Source: Lachnospiraceae bacterium (lineage in GTDB: Bacteria > Bacillota > Clostridia > Lachnospirales > Lachnospiraceae). From it: a DNA stretch of 64,000 nucleotides. The number at the start of each line of letters is the position of its first letter. Position 1 is the first letter of the stretch. The DNA lies in assembly GCA_015056945.1 (NCBI GenBank), contig SVFH01000001.1, forward strand, positions 62,001-126,000, given 5' to 3'. The notes under the pieces were generated by a model. The model did not search any database and was not told where the DNA came from. It was given only the letters and a program-made list of their open reading frames with translations. The position numbers and the translations under genes are program-made. This document shows positions 52,994 through 63,125 of this stretch, in pieces.

Positions 52994-55273
52994 ATGAAGA
53001 TTCAAAAAACTTGGGTTGGATATATTGTTTGGGGTCTTTTTTCCATTGTATTATTTTCAAATATTGGTTTTTCAGCTTTGAAACTTGTTGAAAACGGTAC
53101 AAGTACTTTTTCTCCGCTTGTGACAATTGCAATGTCTTTTGCTATTGTTATAGGAGGTTCTGCGCTTCTGTGTGTTTTATATCATTTATTTATGAAATAC
53201 CTTTATGATAAAATATTTACGGAACAACAGGAAGCTTCGGGCGAAAAAAATATTATTGAGATTATTTTGTTTGTGTTTGCAATATTTACTGCTATTTTGA
53301 TTCGGTCTATTGTTCTTGTTGCAATTGGTGGTGAATATACCGGAGATGATACATATTATCGTTTGTCGATGGGTGTTCTTACACATTCAGCTGCAGGTTT
53401 GACTACAAACGGAACTTATATCTATTCTGAATTATTAAGTTTGATTTTTGGGATTCTCGGCAAAAAATTTATGGCCGGTTTGATTATGCAATGTATCTTA
53501 CAAATCGGTATAATTATATTTGCATTTTTGGGAGTAAAAAAAGCTTTTGGTAAATTTAGTGCTTGGATTACCTTGTTTGCGTTAGCTTTTATGCCGGGTA
53601 ATTTTATGGCTGTAAATACGATGAATCCTGCACTGTTTTTTCTTTTTTTCTTTGCATTGTTTTTCTGGATTCTGACATTAAGTGTAAGTGAGAACTATGT
53701 AAAACCGTCAAATCAATTTATTCATTGCTGTAGCTATGTTGTTTTAGGATTGATTTCTGCTTTTTTATGCTTTTATGATATTTCAGGATTCATTTCTGTT
53801 GTGATTGCAATTATCTTTTTGTTGCATAAAGAAAAAAAAGATGATGTTGAATATACATTTGAACAAAAAAGCTCAACCAGAATTTTTTTGTATTTGGTTG
53901 CATTTTTACTTTGTTTATTTATGTTATTATTTTTTGTATCTCCAAATGGTACAATTGGTTTTAATGCAATAAAAGAGTTTGCTTATCAATTTGTTCCGAA
54001 CAATGGTTTTGATTTTTATCTGATTACACCAAGTGCATTATACTGGGATGTTCTGATTCCTTTGTTTCTTGGTGCAATTTGGTTTTATTCTTATCCCAAA
54101 TCAGATTCTGCAAATGGTATTCCTTTTGCGCTTGCAATCATTGTTATATTTGCATTTAGTATATTAAAGTATGATGTGTATTCTTATGATTTGCTTAATA
54201 ATCTGTTGTGGGCTGTTCTTTCCGGAATTGGTTTTAGAACAATTGTCTTGTTCGGAGCAAATCAGGAAGAACAGGAAAAGGCAAAAAAGAAACGTCAATC
54301 CAGAAAAGCACAAAAGGAATTAAAAAGGTCCTTTGAAGCCGGTGAAAAGAGTATTCAGTTAAATAATTTGGATCCTTTGAAGGTTGATCCTCCTGCGCCG
54401 CGCTTGGAGTCTGATGAATCACCCAGAAGTTATGGAATCGGACGAAAAGAAGATATCCCGATGCCGAGTCAGGTTCCCCCGGTTAGTACGGCACTGCCCG
54501 AAGATCATAATAAAGAGAAAGAAGCTGAGTCTGCGCCTGCAGTCACACCTGCGGCATCTGTTCCTGCTAAGGCTAAAGTTGCACAGGTACCGGTACTTCC
54601 GAAAGATATTATTCCGGCGCAGCCACCAAAAAGTAATATGAATATGATACAGTCAAATAATAACACTACACAAGTGAATCAGGTGCCTTCCGATAATATT
54701 ACAGAGAAAAAGGTTGAAGATAATGCAATTGTTCAAAATACTGTTGTAAAACAAAACGCTCCTATGAGACGTGGTTACAGAACTCCTTCAAAGAGTACAT
54801 TTTCTCCGGAAGAGCTTGAACGAATCAGACAACATACAAATGGTGAATTTGCATATCATTCCAAAGAAGAAATGTTGCAAACCGGTTCGGGAGCTAAACA
54901 GGAAACGATATTGAAGAATAATTTTATTCATGTGATACCGGACAGCAGGGAAGAAGATGCCGCAAAAACAAATGAGGTCTTGAAAGAAAGTTCATCACCG
55001 TATATTGCGCCATCTGCACCTGATGTTTCAAAGGCAGAAAATGCAGTTTTACAATCCGCCGAACAGATTCCGGCAAATCAACAACCCGTACCGTCGTTAC
55101 CTCCCTTGGTAAAAGATAAATTTACGGAAGAAAAGCCGAAATTAATCAAGAATCCTTTGCCGGGTCCGAAACCTCATGTTTCACGCGAATTGTCTTATGA
55201 TTATATTCCGAAAGAAACAGAGATGGATTTTGACCTTAAAGATATGTCTGGCAAAGATTATTACGATGTTTAA
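52994..55273 (+). CDS. Large multi-pass membrane protein with Pro/Ala-rich tail (possible GT-C glycosyltransferase)
   Basis: A 759-aa protein. Residues 1-420 form about 11-12 hydrophobic helices; the extracytoplasmic first loop contains GGEYTGDDTYYRL, a DxD-like acidic motif in the place where GT-C enzymes such as PMT/ArnT carry theirs. Residues 420-759 are a long low-complexity cytoplasmic tail rich in Pro, Lys, Glu, Ala and Gln (KEKEAESAPAVTPAASVP). No PMT signature is certain, so the enzyme call is inference from the acidic loop and from the preceding polyprenyl-phosphate sugar synthase. A strong terminator follows at 55302-55335. Confidence 0.55.
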   Translation: MKIQKTWVGYIVWGLFSIVLFSNIGFSALKLVENGTSTFSPLVTIAMSFAIVIGGSALLCVLYHLFMKYLYDKIFTEQQEASGEKNIIEIILFVFAIFTAILIRSIVLVAIGGEYTGDDTYYRLSMGVLTHSAAGLTTNGTYIYSELLSLIFGILGKKFMAGLIMQCILQIGIIIFAFLGVKKAFGKFSAWITLFALAFMPGNFMAVNTMNPALFFLFFFALFFWILTLSVSENYVKPSNQFIHCCSYVVLGLISAFLCFYDISGFISVVIAIIFLLHKEKKDDVEYTFEQKSSTRIFLYLVAFLLCLFMLLFFVSPNGTIGFNAIKEFAYQFVPNNGFDFYLITPSALYWDVLIPLFLGAIWFYSYPKSDSANGIPFALAIIVIFAFSILKYDVYSYDLLNNLLWAVLSGIGFRTIVLFGANQEEQEKAKKKRQSRKAQKELKRSFEAGEKSIQLNNLDPLKVDPPAPRLESDESPRSYGIGRKEDIPMPSQVPPVSTALPEDHNKEKEAESAPAVTPAASVPAKAKVAQVPVLPKDIIPAQPPKSNMNMIQSNNNTTQVNQVPSDNITEKKVEDNAIVQNTVVKQNAPMRRGYRTPSKSTFSPEELERIRQHTNGEFAYHSKEEMLQTGSGAKQETILKNNFIHVIPDSREEDAAKTNEVLKESSSPYIAPSAPDVSKAENAVLQSAEQIPANQQPVPSLPPLVKDKFTEEKPKLIKNPLPGPKPHVSRELSYDYIPKETEMDFDLKDMSGKDYYDV

Positions 55274-55301
55274 GTATAAAAATCATGTTTTTTCTAATAA
55301 T

Positions 55302-55335
55302 AAAAAAGAACTCTGAATAAGAGTTCTTTTTTTAC
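55302..55335 (+). terminator. Terminator after the glycosyltransferase pair
   Basis: AAAAAGAACTCT / AGAGTTCTTTTT stem with a five-base loop and a T run. Confidence 0.88.
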
Positions 55336-55380
55336 TTCATAGAAAACTCATATGACGTAAAACTCTTTAAGGAGGCAGAA

Positions 55381-55995
55381 ATGGGCGAGATGGAAAAAAA
55401 TATACATGAGAATGAAATCGAAGTACTTTATATTATTGGAGAAATAGAAGGGCACGATAGTTTGGGCTCAAGTGTAAAATCAACAAAATACGAGGAATTA
55501 ATACCGAGACTTGCAAAAATTGAAACAGAGCCTTCCATAAAAGGTATTTTAGTTATTCTGCATACTATGGGAGGCGACGTCGAAGCAGGTCTTGCCATTT
55601 CAGAGATGATTGCTTCTTTGTCTAAACCAAGCGTTTCACTTGTTTTGGGCGGCAGTCATTCGATTGGAGTTCCGATAGCAGTAAGTACGGATTATTCTTT
55701 TATCGTAGAGTCCGGAACAATGGTGATTCATCCTGTCAGGATGAACGGTACTGTAATTGGAGCAAGTCAGACTTTTACCTATTTTAGACAAATGCAGGAT
55801 AGAATAACTGATTTTGTCTGCGCGCACAGCAACATGAAAAAAGAAAGATTTATGGAGCTTATGACGGAAACAGAACAATTAAGTAAAGATATCGGTAGTA
55901 TTTTAATAGGGGTACAGGCAGTACGTGAAGGCTTGATTAATGAATCAGGCGGTATGAAAGAAGCGTATCATAAGTTGAAATCAATGCTTGAATAA
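55381..55995 (+). CDS. tepA: ClpP-like serine protease, TepA type
   Basis: A 204-aa cytoplasmic protease of the ClpP fold. The catalytic serine is Ser94 in GGSHSIGVPIAV and the histidine is His117 in VIHPVRM; the glycine-rich LHTMGGDVEAG binds substrate. It lacks the acidic LGR-type features of classical ClpP and sits directly before ftsK, the same order as tepA (ymfB) and spoIIIE in Bacillus, which supports TepA, a protease linked to spore small acid-soluble protein degradation and protein export. AAGGAGGCAG precedes the ATG. It acts without a visible ATPase partner here. Confidence 0.85.
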   Translation: MGEMEKNIHENEIEVLYIIGEIEGHDSLGSSVKSTKYEELIPRLAKIETEPSIKGILVILHTMGGDVEAGLAISEMIASLSKPSVSLVLGGSHSIGVPIAVSTDYSFIVESGTMVIHPVRMNGTVIGASQTFTYFRQMQDRITDFVCAHSNMKKERFMELMTETEQLSKDIGSILIGVQAVREGLINESGGMKEAYHKLKSMLE

Positions 55996-56046
55996 ACAAA
56001 TAATTACACTAGATAGTGTTTTTTTAAAAAAACAAGATACAATATA

Positions 56047-56075
56047 ATGACAAAAAAATAAAATAGTGCTATAAT
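56047..56075 (+). promoter_or_regulatory. Promoter of ftsK
   Basis: ATGACA (56047-56052), a 17-base spacer and TATAAT (56070-56075), about 40 bases before the ftsK start. Confidence 0.65.
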
Positions 56076-56115
56076 TTACTTTAATTGTAAACTTTGGAAA
56101 GGAGGACGTTTGATT

Positions 56116-58890
56116 ATGGCGAATACTTCAGGGAATAAAAAAAGACAAACATCAAAAAACAGTACAAACAGCAACCGACGAAGTACAAATTCCGGCAGAA
56201 AACGAACTTCTTTAGCACAAAGCAACAAAAGAAATACATCACAGAAGCAGCCAGAACCTTCTGTGAGTTACATAGATGAAATTATTTTGATTTTGAGTTT
56301 TGCGCTTGTTATTTTTTTGTTTCTTTGTACAGTTGGTATTATTGGAACGAAAGCAGGTGCCGACCATATGAATTTCGGCGATTATGTGCAACAGTTTATG
56401 CTTGGTTTATTTGGTATTACGGCATATATTGTACCGCTTGTTACAATTTTTCTTATGGCTTTGGGTATTGCAAATAAAACAAACATTGCTGTCTGGTTCA
56501 AAATCGGTTCTGCAATTATTTTAATTGGTATAATAGGTGTATTTGCACATTTACTTGTATATAAAGATTTATCTGTTTATTCCGGAAGTGCTGAGTGGGT
56601 TAAAACTTTTTACCTTGACGGAAAAGGTGGCGGAGTAATCTGGGGAGCTGTTTCTTTGGGATTAAATGCCTTAATCGGTAAAGTCGGCACAATTTTTCTG
56701 TTAATTGTTACAAGCATTATTTCTTTGGTAGTGCTTACCGGCAAATCTTTTATTAAAGGCACGAAAAATGTCGGTAAAAAGATATATGAGGTTTCTAAAG
56801 AGGAGACCAGAAAACAAAAAGAATATCGCATAGATAGATATGAGCAGAGAAAAGCAGAAATTAAAGAACAGACTGAAGAAGAGAAATCTCCCAGAAAAAT
56901 GAGAGGTGTAACAACGGATACGCTACTTGCAGTTCCTGATCATAATGAAACTTCTCTGGAAATAAAAAATACTGTAGAAGAAAGTATACAGGTGCAAGAG
57001 GAACCGGAAGTTCTTACCCTGCAACACGAAGAGATTGTTGATGCAGTTCCCGAAAGAGAAAAGAATGATATACACAGAATTATATATGAAGAATCTGAAG
57101 AAAATGTTGTTTCTGAGCCGGCAATGACTTTTTACGGAAATTCACAGGATGATGAAGATTTTCTTAAACCGGTATCTTTTATAAATGAAGAACCGAAAAA
57201 AATCAATGAAATTCCGATTTTGGAAGAGAAGAATATTGTTAACGAACCTCAGAAAGAACCCGTTGTTCTTTCTCTTTCCAAGGAATCTGAGCCTGATGTG
57301 AATACGAAAGAAGATGTTTCGGTTTCAGATAAACCGGTGGCACATTTGCGTTCAAGAGATAAAGCAGGACTTAGTGAATCTCTTACTACTCCCGTGAAAG
57401 AGCAAATGAAACCAAAGATAAAAAAACCGTATCAATTCCCTTCGCCAGCTTTGTTAACCAAAGCATCTGCAAATGCGAAAGGTTCTGATGCAAATGACAT
57501 GGAACAGACTGCGAAGCATCTGGAAGAAACGCTTGAAACTTTTGGTGTACATGTTAAGGTTACTGATTATAGCAGAGGTCCTTCTGTTACAAGATACGAA
57601 TTACAGCCTGAACAAGGTGTTAAGGTCAGCAAAATATTGAGTTTGTCAGATGATATCAAATTAAATCTGGCCGCTGCAGATATTCGTATTGAGGCACCAA
57701 TTCCCGGTAAAATGGCAGTTGGTATTGAAGTTCCAAATAAAACAAGCAGTGCCGTTTGTTTCCGTGAATTGATTGAAAATCCTGATTTCAAAGCGTTTCC
57801 TTCAAATTTGGCTTTTGCTGTCGGAAAGGATATAGGCGGAAAGGCAGTTTTTACCGATATTGCTAAAATGCCGCATGTCTTGATTGCAGGTGCGACAGGA
57901 TCCGGAAAATCAGTTTGTATCAATACATTAATTATGAGTATTTTATTTAAAGCTCATCCTGATGATGTAAAAATGATTATGATTGATCCTAAGGTTGTAG
58001 AACTTAGTGTATATAACGGACTTCCGCATCTTTTAATTCCGGTTGTTACAGACACCAGGAAAGCAAGTGCTGCTTTAGCATGGGGTGTTGCCGAAATGAC
58101 TGAGCGATACAAAAAATTTGCAGACAATGGCGTTCGTGATTTAAAAGGATATAATCATAAAGCCGAGCAGGGAGAAAATGACCCTGATGGTAATCCAATA
58201 AAGAAGATGCCACAGATTGTTATTATTGTGGATGAATTGGCTGATTTAATGATGGTTGCAGCGAAAGAAGTCGAAGAATCCATCTGTCGACTTGCTCAGC
58301 TTGCAAGAGCTGCCGGTATTCATTTGATTATTGCTACACAGCGACCTTCTGTCGATGTAATTACCGGCTTGATCAAAGCAAATATGCCGAGCAGAATCGC
58401 TTTCAGTGTAACAAGCGGTGTGGATTCAAGAACAATTCTTGATACGAACGGAGCCGAAAAGTTATTAGGAAAAGGAGACATGCTCTTTTTTCCGCATGGA
58501 TATTCTAAGGCGGTACGTGTGCAAGGTGCATTTGTCTCTGATGATGATGTATTAAATGTTGTAGATTTTATTAAGAATCAATCTATTTCAAGCGATTACG
58601 GCGACAGAATTGAGGAGGCTATTTCTTCAGGAGCTGTTGGCGAAAGTACCTCTTTTACCGGTGGAGATGAACAGGATATTTACTTTGTCGATGCCGCTAA
58701 GTTTGTTGTCGAAAAAGAAAAAGGCTCTATCGGAATGCTTCAAAGAGTATTCAAAATTGGTTTTAACCGTGCCGCAAGAATTATGGACCAGCTTGAAGCT
58801 GCAGGCATTGTCGGACCCGAAGAAGGTACAAAACCCAGACGTATTCTAATGACGTCGGAAGAATTAGATACATATTTATCAAATCATTAA
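56116..58890 (+). CDS. ftsK: DNA translocase FtsK/SpoIIIE
   Basis: A 924-aa septum-associated DNA pump. N-terminal low-complexity basic stretch (about 1-50), four transmembrane helices (about 55-215), a long acidic linker (220-450), then the RecA-like motor (about 455-830) with Walker A GATGSGKSVCIN and Walker B IVIIVDELADLMM, and the C-terminal gamma winged helix (about 860-924) with GMLQRVFKIGFNRAARIMDQLE that reads oriented DNA (SRS/KOPS) sites. ATG 56116 is preferred over the in-frame TTG at 56110 for spacing to AAAGGAGG. In an endospore former it would serve as SpoIIIE; TepA upstream matches that setting. Length is close to family norms. Confidence 0.95.
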   Translation: MANTSGNKKRQTSKNSTNSNRRSTNSGRKRTSLAQSNKRNTSQKQPEPSVSYIDEIILILSFALVIFLFLCTVGIIGTKAGADHMNFGDYVQQFMLGLFGITAYIVPLVTIFLMALGIANKTNIAVWFKIGSAIILIGIIGVFAHLLVYKDLSVYSGSAEWVKTFYLDGKGGGVIWGAVSLGLNALIGKVGTIFLLIVTSIISLVVLTGKSFIKGTKNVGKKIYEVSKEETRKQKEYRIDRYEQRKAEIKEQTEEEKSPRKMRGVTTDTLLAVPDHNETSLEIKNTVEESIQVQEEPEVLTLQHEEIVDAVPEREKNDIHRIIYEESEENVVSEPAMTFYGNSQDDEDFLKPVSFINEEPKKINEIPILEEKNIVNEPQKEPVVLSLSKESEPDVNTKEDVSVSDKPVAHLRSRDKAGLSESLTTPVKEQMKPKIKKPYQFPSPALLTKASANAKGSDANDMEQTAKHLEETLETFGVHVKVTDYSRGPSVTRYELQPEQGVKVSKILSLSDDIKLNLAAADIRIEAPIPGKMAVGIEVPNKTSSAVCFRELIENPDFKAFPSNLAFAVGKDIGGKAVFTDIAKMPHVLIAGATGSGKSVCINTLIMSILFKAHPDDVKMIMIDPKVVELSVYNGLPHLLIPVVTDTRKASAALAWGVAEMTERYKKFADNGVRDLKGYNHKAEQGENDPDGNPIKKMPQIVIIVDELADLMMVAAKEVEESICRLAQLARAAGIHLIIATQRPSVDVITGLIKANMPSRIAFSVTSGVDSRTILDTNGAEKLLGKGDMLFFPHGYSKAVRVQGAFVSDDDVLNVVDFIKNQSISSDYGDRIEEAISSGAVGESTSFTGGDEQDIYFVDAAKFVVEKEKGSIGMLQRVFKIGFNRAARIMDQLEAAGIVGPEEGTKPRRILMTSEELDTYLSNH

Positions 58891-58926
58891 GCGAATTTTA
58901 TATTAAACTAGGAGGAATGGGGTAAC

Positions 58927-60597
58927 ATGAAAACAGATATTCAAATTGCACAGGAAGCCAAACTGGCTCCGATTACTGAAATTGCCGAAAAGCTTGGGAT
59001 AACCTATGATGATTTGGAATTGTACGGTAAATACAAGGCTAAAATATCTGATCATTATCTGGAACAAATCAAATCAAATCAGGATGGTAAATTAATTCTT
59101 GTAACTGCCATTAATCCTACACCTGCAGGTGAAGGCAAAACAACAACCACAGTCGGATTGGGTCAGGCATTTGGTAAGTTAAACAAAAAAGCAGTGATTG
59201 CTTTAAGAGAACCTTCATTAGGACCTTGTTTCGGTGTAAAAGGTGGTGCAGCCGGAGGCGGTTATGCACAGGTTGTACCGATGGAAGATTTGAATCTTCA
59301 TTTTACAGGTGATTTTCATGCAATCACATCTGCTAACAACTTGCTTGCGGCAATGCTTGATAATCATATGCAGCAAGGGAATGCTTTAAACATCCATCCG
59401 AGACAAATTGTATGGAAACGTTGTCTTGATATGAATGACAGAGCACTTCGTAATATTGTTGTGGGACTTGGTGCGAAATCTGATGGTATTGTAAGAGAAG
59501 ATCATTTCGTTATTACTGTTGCTTCAGAAATAATGGCTGTTCTTTGCCTTGCGCAAGACATGCAGGATTTGAAGAAAAGACTGGCACAAATTGTTGTTGC
59601 TTATGATTACGAAGGAAAACCCGTGACAGCAGGACAGTTAGAAGCTGTTGGCGCAATGGCGGCATTGCTGAAAGATGCAATGAAACCCAACCTGATTCAA
59701 ACACTTGAACATACGCCTGCGATTGTACACGGCGGACCTTTTGCCAATATTGCTCATGGTTGCAATAGCGTCCGTGCTACGAAAGCAGCACTGAAAATGG
59801 CGGATTATGTAATAACAGAAGCCGGATTCGGAGCTGATTTGGGCGCAGAGAAATTCCTTGATATTAAATGCCGTAAAGCCGGTTTAAAGCCGGATGCAAT
59901 AGTTTTAGTTGCAACTATACGTGCTTTGAAGTATAATGGTGGGGTTGCAAAAGCTGATTTAAACGAAGAGAATCTTGATGCACTGCGTTTAGGTATCGTA
60001 AATTTGGAGAAGCATATAGAAAATTTACAGAAATATAAAGTACCTGTCGTAGTGACTTTGAATTCTTTTGTGACTGATACGAAAGCAGAAACGGAACTTG
60101 TTTCTGAATTATGCCAAAAAACCGGTTGTGCATTTGCTTTGTCAGAAGTTTGGGAGCATGGTGGTGAAGGCGGTATTGCACTTGCAGAAACAGTTTTAGA
60201 AGTATTGGAAACAAAAGAAAGTAACTTTGAACCTATTTACAAAGATGAACTTTCATTGACAGAAAAAATCGAAACTGTTGCAAAAGAAATTTATGGTGCA
60301 GATGGTGTAAATTATTCTGATGCAGCCAAAAAGCAATTAGCAAAGCTTGAAGAACTTGGTTTTGGTAAGTTCCCTATTTGTATGGCAAAAACACAATATT
60401 CTCTGTCAGACAACCCTGCATTACTCGGAAGACCTCGTAATTTTAGAATTGATGTCCGTGAAGTATATGTTTCTGCCGGCGCAGAATTTGTGGTTGTTAT
60501 TACGGGAACCATTATGACAATGCCCGGCTTACCTAAAAAACCGGCTGCTTGCATGATTGATGTTGACAATAACGGTATGATTACCGGTTTATTTTAA
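58927..60597 (+). CDS. fhs: Formate-tetrahydrofolate ligase
   Basis: A 556-aa cytoplasmic enzyme (EC 6.3.4.3) that makes 10-formyl-tetrahydrofolate from formate, tetrahydrofolate and ATP. The P-loop [18 protein letters not shown] is near residues 63-80, and [15 protein letters not shown] and [11 protein letters not shown] are conserved. The full ~556-residue length matches bacterial Fhs. It is the first gene of a one-carbon pair with folD (23 bases apart) and supplies formyl groups for purine synthesis and initiator formylation, or the methyl branch of the Wood-Ljungdahl route if the organism has one. AGGAGGAATGG precedes the ATG. Confidence 0.97.
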   Translation: MKTDIQIAQEAKLAPITEIAEKLGITYDDLELYGKYKAKISDHYLEQIKSNQDGKLILVTAINPTPAGEGKTTTTVGLGQAFGKLNKKAVIALREPSLGPCFGVKGGAAGGGYAQVVPMEDLNLHFTGDFHAITSANNLLAAMLDNHMQQGNALNIHPRQIVWKRCLDMNDRALRNIVVGLGAKSDGIVREDHFVITVASEIMAVLCLAQDMQDLKKRLAQIVVAYDYEGKPVTAGQLEAVGAMAALLKDAMKPNLIQTLEHTPAIVHGGPFANIAHGCNSVRATKAALKMADYVITEAGFGADLGAEKFLDIKCRKAGLKPDAIVLVATIRALKYNGGVAKADLNEENLDALRLGIVNLEKHIENLQKYKVPVVVTLNSFVTDTKAETELVSELCQKTGCAFALSEVWEHGGEGGIALAETVLEVLETKESNFEPIYKDELSLTEKIETVAKEIYGADGVNYSDAAKKQLAKLEELGFGKFPICMAKTQYSLSDNPALLGRPRNFRIDVREVYVSAGAEFVVVITGTIMTMPGLPKKPAACMIDVDNNGMITGLF

Positions 60598-60620
60598 TAA
60601 AATATACGAAGGAGAATACT

Positions 60621-61463
60621 ATGTATCAGATTATTGACGGTAAAATGATTTCTACGCAAATCAAAGATGAATGTAAAGAACGTGTTGCTGCATATAAAGA
60701 ACAAGGTATCGACATTTGTCTTGCTGTAATTCAGGTCGGAAATGACCCTGCTTCCAGTGTTTATGTGAATAATAAGAAGAAGGCTTGTGAATATATCGGC
60801 ATTCGTTCATTGTCTTATGAACTTCCGGAAGAAACAACTCAGGAAGAATTGATTTCTTTGATTGAGAAATTAAATGCTGATGATAGTGTAAACGGAATTT
60901 TAGTACAGTTACCTGTGCCGAAGCATATTGATGAAGATATAATTATCAGCACAATCAGTCCGAAAAAGGATGTTGATGGTTTCCATACGCAAAGTGTCGG
61001 TGCATTATGTATCGGACAGCCCGGTTATGTTTCCTGTACACCGGCAGGCATTATTGAATTGTTAAAAAGAAGTAACATTTCTATAGAAGGCAAAGAATGT
61101 GTTGTGATCGGACGTTCCAATATTGTAGGTAAGCCGATGTCCATTCTTATGTTAAGAGAAAATGCAACGGTTACAATTGCACATTCACGCACCAAGGATT
61201 TGAAAGATATTTGTAAGCGTGCAGATATTTTAATTGTTGCAATCGGAAGACCAGAGATGATTACTTCTGAATATATTAAAGACGGTGCTGTTGTAATTGA
61301 CGTTGGAATTCATCGCAGAGAGAATAATAAACTTTGTGGGGATGTCCTTTTTGATGATGTTGCACCTCATTGCAGCGCAATCACCCCGGTTCCCGGTGGT
61401 GTTGGTCCTATGACAATTGCAATGCTTATGAAGAATTGTGTGGATTCGGTATCGTTAACGTAA
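60621..61463 (+). CDS. folD: Methylenetetrahydrofolate dehydrogenase / methenyltetrahydrofolate cyclohydrolase
   Basis: A 280-aa bifunctional enzyme (EC 1.5.1.5 / 3.5.4.9). The signatures VQVGNDPASSVYVNNKKKAC (catalytic Tyr and Lys in YVNNKKK), GILVQLPVPKHID and GRSNIVGKPMS (nucleotide site) are all present, and the end PGGVGPMTIAMLM is the usual C-terminal block. It works with Fhs to move formyl to methylene-tetrahydrofolate. AAGGAGAA precedes the ATG. Confidence 0.97.
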   Translation: MYQIIDGKMISTQIKDECKERVAAYKEQGIDICLAVIQVGNDPASSVYVNNKKKACEYIGIRSLSYELPEETTQEELISLIEKLNADDSVNGILVQLPVPKHIDEDIIISTISPKKDVDGFHTQSVGALCIGQPGYVSCTPAGIIELLKRSNISIEGKECVVIGRSNIVGKPMSILMLRENATVTIAHSRTKDLKDICKRADILIVAIGRPEMITSEYIKDGAVVIDVGIHRRENNKLCGDVLFDDVAPHCSAITPVPGGVGPMTIAMLMKNCVDSVSLT

Positions 61464-61494
61464 ACCTTGATTTGTATTCAGAACGGAGATTTGT

Positions 61495-63102
61495 ATGAAG
61501 TGTCCTAAATGTGGCGTTGATATACAGGAAGGGAAGTTGCTGTGTGAATCCTGTGGCGAAGAGATTCATATAGTACCTGATTTCGAGCCGGAAATCGAAA
61601 ATAAAATAGAAGAGAGCCTGCTAAATGTTGCCGAAGTAATTGATGAAGCTGATGAAGAAAGCATTGAAGCTGATCCGGAAGAATTTAATGTTTTTTCAAC
61701 ACGTGAAATTCGCAAAAAAAATCTTTTGATTGATGAAAATCCAATTGATGATGAATTTGACGATATTGAAGATGAAGATTTACCGGATGAGGATTTTTGG
61801 GATGTTGAAGAAGTAATTAATAAAGAAGGCTTAAAGAAAATGATTCGTTCTTTTTTCGGAAAAGGACTTCTTTCAAAAATTCTTCTTTTAATTCTGACTG
61901 TTTTGATTCTTTGTTGTATCGGTATGGTTGCATATAAGATTAGTTCTTCTGTCAAAGAGAACTCATTTCATTATCAATTTTCCAAAGCGCAGGAAGCAGC
62001 ACAGTCCGGAAATTATTCGCTTGCAATCAAACATCTTGAAAAAGCATGTGATTTAGAATCTTCAAATGTTGATGCACGTTATCTTTTATGTGATTATTAC
62101 TGCAAAAATAACAAACAGGAAAATGCTATTCTTACCTTAAAAGGAATGATTAGCGGAAATTCGCAGAAAGATTTGATTACGTATCAGAAAATATTTGATA
62201 TCTATTCAAAGATGGGGAATATTTCCGAAATTAATCAGATCCTAAATGAAACGACTGATGTGGAAATTCGAGAACAATTTAAGCAATATCTTGCAATTGA
62301 ACCCGAATTTAGTGTTGAAGAAGGCAGTTATGAAGATGTTATTCATTTAAAATTGACCGGCAATACAACCGGAAAAATTTATTATACACTTGATGGTTCC
62401 ATGCCTGATTCTACAAGCACAGAATATACATCACCCATTTATCTTGAAAATGGATTTTACACCGTAAAAGCTATTTTTGTGAATTCATTTGGATTAATGA
62501 GTGAAATTGTTACAAAGAAATATGAAATTAATGTTTTGATGCCTGAAGCACCTGTTGTATTACCGGCATCCGGAACATTCCGGTCTCCGGAAAAGGTAGT
62601 TGTGGAAGTTCCTGTCGGATGTAATATTTATTATACAACAAACGGGGAAGATCCCACAATCGACAGCAATTTATACAATGGTCCGATTTGTATGCCACTT
62701 GGCAAATCAAAACTTAAGTTTATTTCATATAGTGAAGAAAATCGCATTTACAGTGAAGTTACAGAAGTTGAATATAGTTTACAGCTTCCTGAAATGCCTG
62801 TTTCTGCTGCAATGGCAGCAAATATTATTACGGAATACAGATATTCTCTTGGTGGTATGGAAAGTACCACAGGTGAGTTATCAACTATTTCAGGTAAATT
62901 ATTATTTATGTGCGAAAGTGCAGTGAATATTAATAATGAGCTGTTTTTTGTAATTTGTGAATATTATGAAGACCCCTCTGCAGGAATCCGAACAAAAACA
63001 GGATTGGTTTATTGCGTTTCCATGAGCGATCCTGACAGGTTTGGTACCTTAGAGCTTGATGCAAACCAGGAATTTTATTGGGTTGATCATATTCGACAGT
63101 GA
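61495..63102 (+). CDS. Zinc-ribbon, single-helix, TPR and chitobiase-C membrane protein
   Basis: A 535-aa protein. A zinc ribbon with Cys3, Cys6, Cys17 and Cys20 opens the cytoplasmic part; residues 28-110 are very acidic; one transmembrane helix lies at 127-147. Outside the cell a tetratricopeptide-like helical region (about 155-255) is followed by two CHB_HEX_C-type beta domains (about 275-345 and 350-425: GKIYYTLDGSMPDSTSTEY, CNIYYTTNGEDPTIDSNLY), the carbohydrate-binding module-like repeats seen in chitobiases, and a final domain. The combination suggests a membrane sensor or scaffold that binds wall glycans. It is in the same direction as folD with a 31-base gap. Unnamed function. Confidence 0.8.
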   Translation: MKCPKCGVDIQEGKLLCESCGEEIHIVPDFEPEIENKIEESLLNVAEVIDEADEESIEADPEEFNVFSTREIRKKNLLIDENPIDDEFDDIEDEDLPDEDFWDVEEVINKEGLKKMIRSFFGKGLLSKILLLILTVLILCCIGMVAYKISSSVKENSFHYQFSKAQEAAQSGNYSLAIKHLEKACDLESSNVDARYLLCDYYCKNNKQENAILTLKGMISGNSQKDLITYQKIFDIYSKMGNISEINQILNETTDVEIREQFKQYLAIEPEFSVEEGSYEDVIHLKLTGNTTGKIYYTLDGSMPDSTSTEYTSPIYLENGFYTVKAIFVNSFGLMSEIVTKKYEINVLMPEAPVVLPASGTFRSPEKVVVEVPVGCNIYYTTNGEDPTIDSNLYNGPICMPLGKSKLKFISYSEENRIYSEVTEVEYSLQLPEMPVSAAMAANIITEYRYSLGGMESTTGELSTISGKLLFMCESAVNINNELFFVICEYYEDPSAGIRTKTGLVYCVSMSDPDRFGTLELDANQEFYWVDHIRQ

Positions 63103-63125
63103 TATATTTGAGGAGGATGAAGAAA

